From CAZCGA01 sp964498075 (GTDB taxonomy: Bacteria > Desulfobacterota > Binatia > HRBIN30): DNA of 9,186 nt. The notes beneath the pieces are model-generated. The model was not told where the DNA came from. It saw nothing but the letters and a program-made list of their open reading frames with translations, and ran no database searches. Position numbers and translations under genes: made by a program. Shown in pieces: positions 1 to 7,886 of this stretch. Position 1 is the first letter of the stretch, and the number at the start of each line of letters is the position of its first letter. The stretch is from the NCBI GenBank assembly GCA_964498075.1, contig CAZCGA010000199.1, positions 1 through 9,186 of the forward strand, read 5' to 3'.

Positions 1-1780
<1,780 letters not shown>

Positions 1781-1830
1781 GTTCCAGCCACGGCGCAACG
1801 GACCGACCCAATGCCCAGCGGCGATGGGGA

Positions 1831-1864
1831 GATCGCTCACCAGTGCCCGAGCTGGTCAGCGATC
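1831..1864 (+). repeat. Hairpin between hsdR and gpsA (13-nt arms, 8-nt loop)
   Basis: The left arm at 1831-1843 (GATCGCTCACCAG) and the right arm at 1852-1864 (CTGGTCAGCGATC) pair at 12 of 13 positions, with one C-C mismatch, around the 8-nt loop TGCCCGAG. It begins 50 nt after the hsdR stop and ends 64 nt before the gpsA ATG. No T-run follows, so it is not a canonical intrinsic terminator. It could still end or protect the hsdR transcript, act with Rho, or be a protein-binding palindrome. The structure is seen directly; its role is not known. Confidence 0.55.
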
Positions 1865-1928
1865 GAGTGTTGCCGAGCCTGCCTTGCACGGCTGCAGCGA
1901 TTGTGCAAAGTCGCTCGCTGAGGAACGC

Positions 1929-2933
1929 ATGCGTATCGGTGTCATCGGTGGCGGCAGCTTCGGCACCGCACTCGCCAAGCTGTTTGCGGAACTGGAGCAC
2001 CACGTCGTGATCTGGTTCCACAATGCGGAGTTGGCACGGACGGTACGGGAAGGCCGGGAGAATGCTGTCTACCTCCCGGGCTTTTCCCTGCCTGCGAACG
2101 TCGAGGTGACGCACAGCCTCGGGCAAGCCGTGTCGCAGCGAGAGTTGCTGCTCGTGGTCAGCCCCTCGCATGTCCTGCGGGAGGTCATGGTCCAGGCGCG
2201 GGCGCACATCGACGGCTTGCCCTACGTTGTCAGCGCTTCGAAAGGGATCGAGGAGCACTCGCTGCAACGGATGTCCGAGGTGCTGGTGGACGTGCTGGGA
2301 GCCCCGTTTCACGACCGCGTCGCCGCACTGTCCGGCCCCAGCTTCGCGAAGGAAGTCGCCGCGGGCATGCCGACGGCGGTCACGGTGGCGGCGCGCCATG
2401 CGGATACGGCGCAGGTGCTGCAGAAGGCGCTGCGTGCACCGACCTTTCGGATCTATAGCAGTACCGATCTCATCGGCGTCGAGCTGGGCGGGGCCGTGAA
2501 GAACGTCATTGCTATCGCCACTGGAGTTAGCGATGGTTTGGGGCTCGGCAACAGCAGCCGTGCGGCGCTGATTACGCGCGGCGTCGCCGAGCTGGCACGC
2601 ATGGTCGCCAAAATGGGCGGCGAGGCACAGACCGTATCCGGATTGTCGGGCGTGGGTGATATGGTGCTGACGTGCACCGGCGACCTCAGCCGCAATCGCA
2701 CCGTCGGGTTGCGCATCGGACGGGGCGAACGGTTGGGAGATATCCTGGGATCGATGAAGATGGTGGCGGAAGGCGTCCGCAACAGCATCAGCGTGTGCGC
2801 CCTGGCGCGGCGAGCGGGAGTGGAAATGCCGATCGCCGAGCAGATCCGGCTGATGCTCCACGAAGACAAACCGGCACACCAGGTCGTCGGCGACCTGATG
2901 GGCCGCGAGGCGAAACCCGAATTCTGGCAGTAG
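1929..2933 (+). CDS. gpsA: Glycerol-3-phosphate dehydrogenase [NAD(P)+]
   Basis: GpsA is a cytosolic enzyme that reduces dihydroxyacetone phosphate to sn-glycerol 3-phosphate with NAD(P)H, supplying the backbone for phospholipids. The product is 334 aa, normal for the family (E. coli about 339). The N-terminus MRIGVIGGGSFGTALA carries the Rossmann GxGxxG-type loop (residues 7-12). Further family signatures are SASKGIE with Lys105, LSGPSFAKEVA, and GGAVKNVIAIATG with the conserved Lys191. Then come GNSSRAALITRG (Arg211) and the SGVGDMVLTCTGDLSRNR block of the C-terminal helical domain. The start at 1929 is chosen because the Rossmann strand begins at residue 2 and TGAGG lies 5 nt upstream. An in-frame ATG at 1824 would add 35 residues unrelated to the family and is rejected. 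No clear sigma70 promoter was seen in the 148-nt upstream gap. The next gene follows after 15 nt, so the two are probably co-transcribed. Confidence 0.97.
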   Translation: MRIGVIGGGSFGTALAKLFAELEHHVVIWFHNAELARTVREGRENAVYLPGFSLPANVEVTHSLGQAVSQRELLLVVSPSHVLREVMVQARAHIDGLPYVVSASKGIEEHSLQRMSEVLVDVLGAPFHDRVAALSGPSFAKEVAAGMPTAVTVAARHADTAQVLQKALRAPTFRIYSSTDLIGVELGGAVKNVIAIATGVSDGLGLGNSSRAALITRGVAELARMVAKMGGEAQTVSGLSGVGDMVLTCTGDLSRNRTVGLRIGRGERLGDILGSMKMVAEGVRNSISVCALARRAGVEMPIAEQIRLMLHEDKPAHQVVGDLMGREAKPEFWQ

Positions 2934-2948
2934 AAGCGAGAGGAAAGC

Positions 2949-3212
2949 ATGGCAAGCAAAGGGACGTGTAAGGCACCGGAGTGCGATAAGGAAGTGCAGG
3001 CGAAGGGATATTGCCCGCGGCATTATGGGCAGTGGCGCAAAGGCAAGCTGCCAAAGCCGCGCTTCAAAAGCTGCAACGCGGAAGGCTGCCACAAACCGCA
3101 AGTGCGGCGGGGCCTGTGCCCAGATCACTTTGCGAAGGAGTACGGGAAAGCGAAGACCCAGGCCGCCGAAGGCGCGGCTCCAGCAGCTCCTGCAGCGACC
3201 GGCGGAGCGTGA
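2949..3212 (+). CDS. Small protein with two tandem C-x4-C-x9-C-x2-H modules (putative zinc-binding), function unknown
   Basis: This 87-aa protein has no function I can name. It contains two copies of one module exactly 35 residues apart. C7-x4-C12-x9-C22-x2-H25 is followed by C42-x4-C47-x9-C57-x2-H60, and GYCPRHY in the first matches GLCPDHF in the second. Each CCCH set has the spacing expected of a small treble-clef or zinc-ribbon-like zinc site. Similar short Cys/His modules occur near HNH-type nucleases and in short basic proteins, but no HNH motif is present here. Both modules are Lys/Arg-rich (QWRKGK, KPRFKS), which suggests nucleic-acid binding by inference. The last ~18 residues are an Ala/Pro/Gly tail, probably disordered. 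No signal peptide or membrane segment is seen. The start has a strong ribosome site, AGAGGA at 2939-2944. It lies 15 nt after gpsA, and the rpmH promoter begins 7 nt after its stop. Coding is well supported by the repeat. Confidence 0.85.
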   Translation: MASKGTCKAPECDKEVQAKGYCPRHYGQWRKGKLPKPRFKSCNAEGCHKPQVRRGLCPDHFAKEYGKAKTQAAEGAAPAAPAATGGA

Positions 3213-3218
3213 GGTAAA

Positions 3219-3248
3219 TTGACACCGTCGAGCCCTTATGGTTTTAAT
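3219..3248 (+). promoter_or_regulatory. Predicted sigma70 promoter for the rpmH-rnpA operon
   Basis: A perfect -35 box TTGACA (3219-3224) is followed after 18 nt by TTTAAT (3243-3248), 5 of 6 matches to TATAAT. The shifted reading TTTTAA gives 17-nt spacing. It sits in the only non-coding gap between the small zinc-module gene and rpmH, in a short AT-richer patch within GC-rich DNA. Transcription would start near 3255, about 35 nt before the ATG at 3292 and 70 nt before the rpmH ATG. A strong promoter is expected for a ribosomal protein gene. No intrinsic terminator separates it from the gpsA unit, so read-through may add to expression. Confidence 0.7.
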
Positions 3249-3277
3249 CCTTGCTTCGCCGACACAGAGCCGTGGCC

Positions 3278-3285
3278 GGTGGTGA
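3278..3285 (+). promoter_or_regulatory. Shine-Dalgarno sequence supporting an rnpA start at 3292
   Basis: GGTGGTGA matches the anti-SD complement GGAGGTGA at 7 of 8 positions and lies 6 nt before the ATG at 3292. This ATG opens the RnpA frame upstream of rpmH. An in-frame TGA at 3283-3285 overlaps the site, so the RnpA frame cannot begin earlier. The match is seen directly; use in vivo is inferred. Confidence 0.5.
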
Positions 3286-3291
3286 GCGGAC

Positions 3292-3837
3292 ATGAAAGCC
3301 GGGGGCCCACCGCTAAGGGAGACGCATGAAACGCACGTATCAACCGAGCAACCGACGACGCAAGCGCACGCACGGATTCCGGGCTCGCATGAGCAGCCCG
3401 GGCGGCCGTCAGGTGCTGAAGCGGCGCCGCGCCAAGGGGCGCAAGCGCCTCACCGTCACGATCCCACCGAAGCAACCCCGCTGACACGCCGGCGGGGCGA
3501 TCAGCGACTGCCGACCGCCAAACGGATCCGCAAGCGCCATGAGTTCCTGCGCCTGCAGCGGGTCGGCCGGCGCCACGCCGGCCAGCGCTTCGTGGTGATC
3601 ACAGAACGACGCAGCAATGGCCTGTCTCGGATCGGAATCACGGTGAGTCGACGCGTCGGAGGAGCGGTGCAACGCAACCGGGTCAAACGTTTGGTGCGCG
3701 AGTTCTTTCGGCGTCACCAACAGCAGCTGCCACCCCAGGACGTGCTGGTCATCGCCCGCCCGGCAGCCGCAACGATCAGCTATGTCCAGGTGAAGGACGA
3801 GTTGGGTTCCGCACTGAAGATCGATGTCGAGAGGTAA
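3292..3837 (+). CDS. rnpA: Ribonuclease P protein component, with possible N-terminal extension encompassing rpmH
   Basis: RnpA is the protein cofactor of RNase P, which removes 5' leaders from pre-tRNAs. The conserved domain runs from about base 3481 to the end (about 118 aa, the usual family length). It includes LPTAKRIRKRHEFLRLQ, GITVSRRVGGAVQRN and the signature RNRVKRLVREFFR (Arg128-Asn129-Arg130, counted from 3292). No ATG, GTG or TTG lies just before the domain; the first GTG downstream is inside it. The only standard start for a complete protein is the ATG at 3292, preceded by GGTGGTGA. That gives 181 aa with a 63-aa Pro/Ala/His-rich extension and contains the entire rpmH in another frame, as reported for Thermus. 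The alternative is a CTG at 3481 overlapping the rpmH stop as CTGA, giving 119 aa by coupled reinitiation. The gene identity is firm; the start is uncertain. yidD overlaps its end by 14 nt. Confidence 0.9.
   Translation: MKAGGPPLRETHETHVSTEQPTTQAHARIPGSHEQPGRPSGAEAAPRQGAQAPHRHDPTEATPLTRRRGDQRLPTAKRIRKRHEFLRLQRVGRRHAGQRFVVITERRSNGLSRIGITVSRRVGGAVQRNRVKRLVREFFRRHQQQLPPQDVLVIARPAAATISYVQVKDELGSALKIDVER
3315..3321 (+). promoter_or_regulatory. Shine-Dalgarno sequence of rpmH
   Basis: AAGGGAG lies 4 nt before the rpmH ATG at 3326. It differs from the site of the ATG at 3292, so if both starts are used, L34 and RnpA have separate ribosome-binding sites 37 nt apart on the same message. Confidence 0.65.
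3326..3484 (+). CDS. rpmH: 50S ribosomal protein L34
   Basis: L34 is a small basic protein of the large ribosomal subunit. The 52-aa product begins MKRTYQPSNRRRKRTHGF and continues through RARMSSPGGRQVLKRRRAKGRKRLTV, the invariant L34 pattern (TYQPS, HGFR.RM, GR.VL..RR.KGR). The family usually ends near residue 44-46. Here eight further residues, TIPPKQPR, follow Val44, so the C-terminus is slightly long. The ATG has the SD AAGGGAG, and a good promoter lies upstream. The stop TGA (3482-3484) falls where the conserved RnpA domain begins, in another frame. If RnpA starts at the ATG at 3292, this whole gene is nested inside rnpA. The identity is certain. Confidence 0.97.
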   Translation: MKRTYQPSNRRRKRTHGFRARMSSPGGRQVLKRRRAKGRKRLTVTIPPKQPR

Positions 3838-4087
3838 CTCCATCGCACGCCAAGTCACCGTGCCGGCCGCGCGGTGGCTGTCCGTCTTGGCCGCAGCAGC
3901 GCTGTGGATGTATCGCGCCGCGGTCTCTCCCGTGTTGGGCCCGCGCTGCCGGTTTGCACCGTCATGCTCGGCGTACGCCGCGGAAGCCGTGCGCCTTCAC
4001 GGGGTGATGCGCGGGAGTTGGATGGCACTGTGCAGAGTGCTGCGCTGCCATCCCTTCCATCCCGGCGGTTGGGATCCGGTCGCGTGA
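3824..4087 (+). CDS. yidD: Membrane protein insertion efficiency factor YidD
   Basis: YidD is a small, probably inner-membrane-associated protein that helps YidC-dependent insertion of membrane proteins. The 87-aa product has the full family signature: CRFAPSCSAYAAEAV (Cys42, Cys48), then Cys70 and LRCHPFHPGGWDPV (Cys75) near the C-terminus. Residues ~14-39 form a hydrophobic or amphipathic segment that could bind the membrane. The ATG at 3824 overlaps the end of rnpA by 14 nt, a common arrangement that implies translational coupling. A GTG at 3860 is a weaker alternative start and would remove 12 residues. yidC begins 4 nt after its stop, matching its functional partnership. Confidence 0.93.
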   Translation: MSRGNSIARQVTVPAARWLSVLAAAALWMYRAAVSPVLGPRCRFAPSCSAYAAEAVRLHGVMRGSWMALCRVLRCHPFHPGGWDPVA

Positions 4088-4091
4088 GGGC

Positions 4092-5729
4092 ATGGAGAAA
4101 CGCGCGCTCATCGCTGGATTGATCTCGATCCTGATCCTCGTGCTGTATCAGGAAGTGGCCCTGCGCTACCTGTATCCGACCCCTCCTGGCGAAGAGCAGG
4201 TCAGCGAGGCCCCAGGCGTCGAGCCGAAACCAGGCGGTGAAGGCGCGGAGCGTGCCCCGGAGTTGGTCGCACCAGCGCCAAGTGAAGGCCAGAAGCCCGA
4301 AGCGGCCGCGGTACCGTCGCGCCACATCACCGTCGAGACGGACCTGTACCGCGCAGTGTTCACCTCTGCCGGCGCCCGCCTGGAAAGCTTTCAGCTCAAG
4401 AAATATCGCACCACAGTCGATCCGAACAGCGCGCTGCTGGAAACGGTCATTGCCGGCAGCGATGGGGAGCTACCGTTCGGCGTCGAACTGCGCGGCGCGC
4501 AGGTCATCACCGATTCGGGTGCCGCCTACACCGTTGATGGTGATGACCTGAAGCTGGAGTCCGAGACCACTGGCAAGCTCGGGTTTGTCTGGCGGAGCGA
4601 TTCGGCGACCATCGAGAAGCGCTTCACCTTCCGCGGAGACCGCTACGAGTTTTCGGCCGTGGTGACGGCCCGCGACTTTCCCGCCGAGTACAACGAGCTG
4701 GGAGTCGCGTGGATCAAGGCGGCCGACACCGTTCCCCAGCCTGGAGCCGAAGTCATCTTCGACCGCACCCTGTATCTCGACGGACGCAAGCTGACCGAAC
4801 AGACCTTCGACAAGCTTGCGGCCGGCGAGGTGGTGACCGGCGACATTCGCTGGGCCGGGTACGCCGGCCTTTATTTCCTGACAGCGATGGTGCCGTCCGG
4901 GGTGCAGAACCAGCGGCTGTGGCTGAAGTTGCGCGACCACACGGTGGAGGAAAAGATCCTGTTTCCGATTGCCGCAAACGGCGCGGAGCGTCCGCTCGAT
5001 GTCTACATCGGGCCCAAGGACTTCGACGCGCTGGAAGTGGTCGGGCACGACCTGTCGCGGGCGGTGAGTATCGGCTGGTTCGGGTTCATTGCGGTGCCGC
5101 TGATGCACGTTCTGAAGTTCTCACACGGGCTGACCTTCAATTACGGGGTCGACATCATCCTTCTGACCGTCATGATCAAGGTGCTGTTCATTCCGCTCAC
5201 GCAGCGCAGCTTTCGTTCGATGCGCGAGATGCAGAAGCTGCAGCCGCAGATGACCAAGATCCGCGAGCGCTTCAAAGACAACTCCGAGCAGATGAACAAG
5301 GAGATCATGGAGCTGTACCGCCGCCACAAGGTGAACCCGCTGGGGGGATGCTTGCCGATGGTGTTGCAGATCCCCGTTTTCATCGGGTTGTACTCGGCAC
5401 TCAGCAACGCCGTCGAGCTGCGCCATTCGCCGTTCATGCTGTGGATCAACGACCTCTCGGCACCGGACCGCCTGGGTCCGTGGCAAGTACCCTTTGTGCT
5501 CCACCCGGGCGTTCCCGTGCTGACCCTGCTGATGGGTGCGAGCATGTTCGTCCAGCAGTGGATGACCCCGTCGGCCGGCGATCCGCAGCAGCAGCGGGTG
5601 ATGATGATCATGCCGCTGATGTTCACCTTCATGTTCGTCAATTTCCCCTCAGGGCTGGCGCTGTATTGGCTCGTGAACAACCTCTTGACGATCGCGCAGC
5701 AGTACTACATGAACCGCAGCGCACGCTAG
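4092..5729 (+). CDS. yidC: Membrane protein insertase YidC
   Basis: YidC inserts and folds inner-membrane proteins, alone or with SecYEG. The product is 545 aa, the Gram-negative size. TM1 is at residues ~5-23, followed by a Pro/Glu-rich linker (~30-75) and the periplasmic P1 domain (~75-315). The conserved insertase core then has hydrophobic segments near 329-343, 351-370, 420-442, 474-490 and 503-540. Between them lies the cytoplasmic coiled hairpin (SFRSMREMQKLQPQM to YRRHKVNPLGGC). VNPLGGCLPM and FPSGLALYW are family signatures. The conserved positive charge in the groove is Lys363 (VMIKVLFIPLT), where E. coli has Arg366. There is no long C-terminal tail; the protein ends NRSAR. The ATG follows yidD by 4 nt, with GAGGG at the yidD stop serving as ribosome site. 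Confidence 0.97.
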   Translation: MEKRALIAGLISILILVLYQEVALRYLYPTPPGEEQVSEAPGVEPKPGGEGAERAPELVAPAPSEGQKPEAAAVPSRHITVETDLYRAVFTSAGARLESFQLKKYRTTVDPNSALLETVIAGSDGELPFGVELRGAQVITDSGAAYTVDGDDLKLESETTGKLGFVWRSDSATIEKRFTFRGDRYEFSAVVTARDFPAEYNELGVAWIKAADTVPQPGAEVIFDRTLYLDGRKLTEQTFDKLAAGEVVTGDIRWAGYAGLYFLTAMVPSGVQNQRLWLKLRDHTVEEKILFPIAANGAERPLDVYIGPKDFDALEVVGHDLSRAVSIGWFGFIAVPLMHVLKFSHGLTFNYGVDIILLTVMIKVLFIPLTQRSFRSMREMQKLQPQMTKIRERFKDNSEQMNKEIMELYRRHKVNPLGGCLPMVLQIPVFIGLYSALSNAVELRHSPFMLWINDLSAPDRLGPWQVPFVLHPGVPVLTLLMGASMFVQQWMTPSAGDPQQQRVMMIMPLMFTFMFVNFPSGLALYWLVNNLLTIAQQYYMNRSAR

Positions 5730-5738
5730 GAACGCTCG

Positions 5739-6470
5739 ATGGACTCGGTGGAAGCGGAAGGCAGCAGCATCGACGAGGCGATCGACAGGGCGCTCAAGAC
5801 CCTCGGCACGAACCGAGACCGGGTCGAGATCGAGATCCTGTCAAACTCCGCCCGTGGCTTGTTTGGGATCGGTGGCCGCAAGGCCAAGGTACGGGCGACC
5901 CTGCGCAGTCCTCTGCAGGCGGATGCCAGCGCCGCACCGCTGAGATCGGTCGACGCGGACCGGCCGCCGGTACGGGCCAGAGCCGCCGCTGGCGGCCCCA
6001 TTGCCGAACGTGCGGCGCACGCGCTGCAGGAAATCATGCGCCTGATGCAGATCGACGCCACCGTTAGTGCGCGTGCGGAGGATGAACGAATCGTACTGGA
6101 GCTGTCAGGCGATTCCAGCGGGGTGCTGATCGGCCGCCGTGGCCAAATGCTCGACGCGTTGGAGTACCTCTTGAACCGGCTTATCGGGCATGACGAGGGC
6201 GCGTCGCCGCGAATCGTCGTCGACTCGGAGAACTATCGAGCCCGCCGCCGCGAGTCGCTCGAGGAGCTCGCACGCCGCATGGGTGATCAGGCCAAGAAGA
6301 AGCGCAAGCCAATCACGCTCAACCCGATGAGCCCGCGTGACCGTCGCATCGTGCACATGGTCCTGGGTGAGGACCCCTCGCTGACCACGAAAAGTTCAGG
6401 TAAAGGATATTTTCGCAGGCTAATCATCATCCCAGCGGGGACAGAAAGGGTGACCCGCGGCGACGGCTGA
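5739..6470 (+). CDS. khpB: RNA-binding protein KhpB (Jag family, Jag_N-KH-R3H)
   Basis: KhpB/Jag is a cytoplasmic RNA-binding protein; in Firmicutes it works with KhpA and affects cell elongation and division. The 243-aa product has three parts. The Jag N-terminal domain (1-~55) carries LGTNRDRVEIEIL and the family motif ARGLFGIGGRKAKV. A variable Ala/Arg-rich linker follows (~56-90). A type II KH domain (~90-165) has the GxxG loop GRRG at 132-135 in VLIGRRGQMLDALEYLLNRL. The R3H domain (~170-238) has Arg202-x3-His206 in RDRRIVHMVL, then SSGKGYFRRLIIIPAG. The gene starts 9 nt after yidC and precedes mnmE by 36 nt, the standard location. It is in frame throughout. Its target RNAs in this organism are unknown. 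Confidence 0.94.
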   Translation: MDSVEAEGSSIDEAIDRALKTLGTNRDRVEIEILSNSARGLFGIGGRKAKVRATLRSPLQADASAAPLRSVDADRPPVRARAAAGGPIAERAAHALQEIMRLMQIDATVSARAEDERIVLELSGDSSGVLIGRRGQMLDALEYLLNRLIGHDEGASPRIVVDSENYRARRRESLEELARRMGDQAKKKRKPITLNPMSPRDRRIVHMVLGEDPSLTTKSSGKGYFRRLIIIPAGTERVTRGDG

Positions 6471-6506
6471 AGCAGATCTCGCCAGCCCGTCGGCGCGCCG
6501 AGCTCA

Positions 6507-7886
6507 ATGTACGCCGACGATACCATCGCAGCAGTTGCAACCGCCCAAGGCCCAGCAGGCGTGGGGATTGTCCGTGTCAGTGGCGGGCTCAGTGCGTCGA
6601 TCGCGGCGACGATCTTCCGTACCCCGCGCACGCCCGCAGCCTGGATTTCGCATCACCTCTACCACGGCTACGTCGTGGACGAAGTCGGAAATGTGCTCGA
6701 TGAAGCGCTGGCCGTATTGATGCCAGGTCCGCGCAGTTATACCGGCGAAGACGTGCTGGAGCTGCATTGCCATGGCAGCCCGGTCGGGTTGCGCCGCGTA
6801 TTGGCCCGGGTCCTCGGCTGCGGCGCGCGACTCTCCGAGCCAGGCGAATTCACCAAGCGGGCCTTCCTCAACGGTCGCGTCGATCTGGCCCAGGCGGAAG
6901 CCGTCATCGACATGGTGCGCTCGCGGACCGATGCCGGCGCGGCACTGGCGGCGCAGCAGCTCTGCGGGCAGCTGTCCGCGTACCTCGGCGCCCTGCGCGC
7001 CGAGCTGATCCACCTCAAGGCACAGCTAGAAGCGCAGATCGATTTCTCCGAAGAAGATTTCGAGGTGAGCGGCGACGCCCTGCGCGCTTCGATTGATCGC
7101 TGTATAGTATCTACAAAAGATCTTCTCGATACGTACCGGCATGGACGGGTCGTTCGCAACGGTGTGCGCGTCAGCATCATCGGCAAGCCCAACGTCGGCA
7201 AGTCGAGCTTGCTGAACGCCCTGCTCGGCGAAGACCGCGCGATCGTCACGCCGATTGCGGGCACGACCCGAGACCCGATCGAAGAAACCGCGGACTTCGA
7301 CGGCGTGCCCGTGGTGTTGTCGGACACCGCTGGCCTGCGGCCGGATGCGGAAGCCGACACTGTTGAGCGTGTCGGGATGCAGCGGACGGCCGCCAAGATC
7401 GCCGCTTCGCATATCGTGCTCGCGGTCCTCGACGCGTCCGTCCCATTGGACGGGCAGGATTCGGCAGTACTGGCTGCGGCGGAAGCCATCCTCACGGTTG
7501 TCGTGCTCAACAAGATCGACCTGCCCCGGCAGGTTCGCGAGGACGAAGTCCGCCGCTTGGCCAACGGGCATCCGGTGCTCCGGGTTTCCGCCAAGCAGCA
7601 TCTGGGCTTGTCGGAGTTGCGATCGAGCGTGATCGCACAGGTTGACGGCAGCGATCTTCGAGAAACTGTGGCACCGATCTTAACCAACCTGAGGCATGTC
7701 GACGCTTTGCAGAAAGCGGAGCACAGTCTGCAATTGGCGCGGCTGTCGATCATCGAAGCGCGGCCGCCGGACCTTGTGGCGGTCGACCTCCAGGATGCCA
7801 TCGACCACGTCGGCGCGATCACCGGCGTGATCACCACCGAAGATGTGCTAGACAAGGTCTTCGCCGACTTCTGCATCGGCAAGTGA
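6507..7886 (+). CDS. mnmE: tRNA uridine-5-carboxymethylaminomethyl(34) synthesis GTPase MnmE
   Basis: MnmE, with MnmG, installs the (carboxymethyl)aminomethyl group at C5 of wobble uridine 34 in several tRNAs, using GTP and a methylene-tetrahydrofolate-derived carbon. The product is 459 aa, normal length. The N-terminal folate-binding domain starts DTIAAVATAQGPAGVGIVRVSG and includes ELHCHGSP and PGEFTKRAFLNGR. The G domain has G1 GKPNVGKSS at 226-234, G3 DTAGLR from Asp273, and G4 NKID at 335-338. The C-terminus FCIGK carries the catalytic Cys456. All key residues are present. The start is set by alignment with the family; only a weak purine stretch (GAG) precedes it, so translation may depend on read-through from khpB. 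An AT-rich run of uncommon codons lies at 7101-7118 before the G domain. Confidence 0.97.
   Translation: MYADDTIAAVATAQGPAGVGIVRVSGGLSASIAATIFRTPRTPAAWISHHLYHGYVVDEVGNVLDEALAVLMPGPRSYTGEDVLELHCHGSPVGLRRVLARVLGCGARLSEPGEFTKRAFLNGRVDLAQAEAVIDMVRSRTDAGAALAAQQLCGQLSAYLGALRAELIHLKAQLEAQIDFSEEDFEVSGDALRASIDRCIVSTKDLLDTYRHGRVVRNGVRVSIIGKPNVGKSSLLNALLGEDRAIVTPIAGTTRDPIEETADFDGVPVVLSDTAGLRPDAEADTVERVGMQRTAAKIAASHIVLAVLDASVPLDGQDSAVLAAAEAILTVVVLNKIDLPRQVREDEVRRLANGHPVLRVSAKQHLGLSELRSSVIAQVDGSDLRETVAPILTNLRHVDALQKAEHSLQLARLSIIEARPPDLVAVDLQDAIDHVGAITGVITTEDVLDKVFADFCIGK

Noticed and set aside
1824..1928. Longer gpsA start at the ATG at 1824
   Set aside because: It would put 35 unrelated residues before the Rossmann strand, run through the hairpin and lacks the good ribosome site present before 1929.
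3213..3325. Possible replication origin with DnaA boxes upstream of rpmH
   Set aside because: rpmH is often near oriC, but I found no TTATCCACA-like boxes or AT-rich unwinding region in this short gap.
5141..5680. 179-codon minus-strand frame opposite the YidC core
   Set aside because: It is antisense to the conserved YidC insertase domain; its apparent Met/Ser/Cys content comes from the complementary hydrophobic codons and it has no motif.
4709..6067. 452-codon plus-strand frame across yidC and jag
   Set aside because: It overlaps two recognisable genes in another frame and its product is Arg/Gly-rich without motifs.
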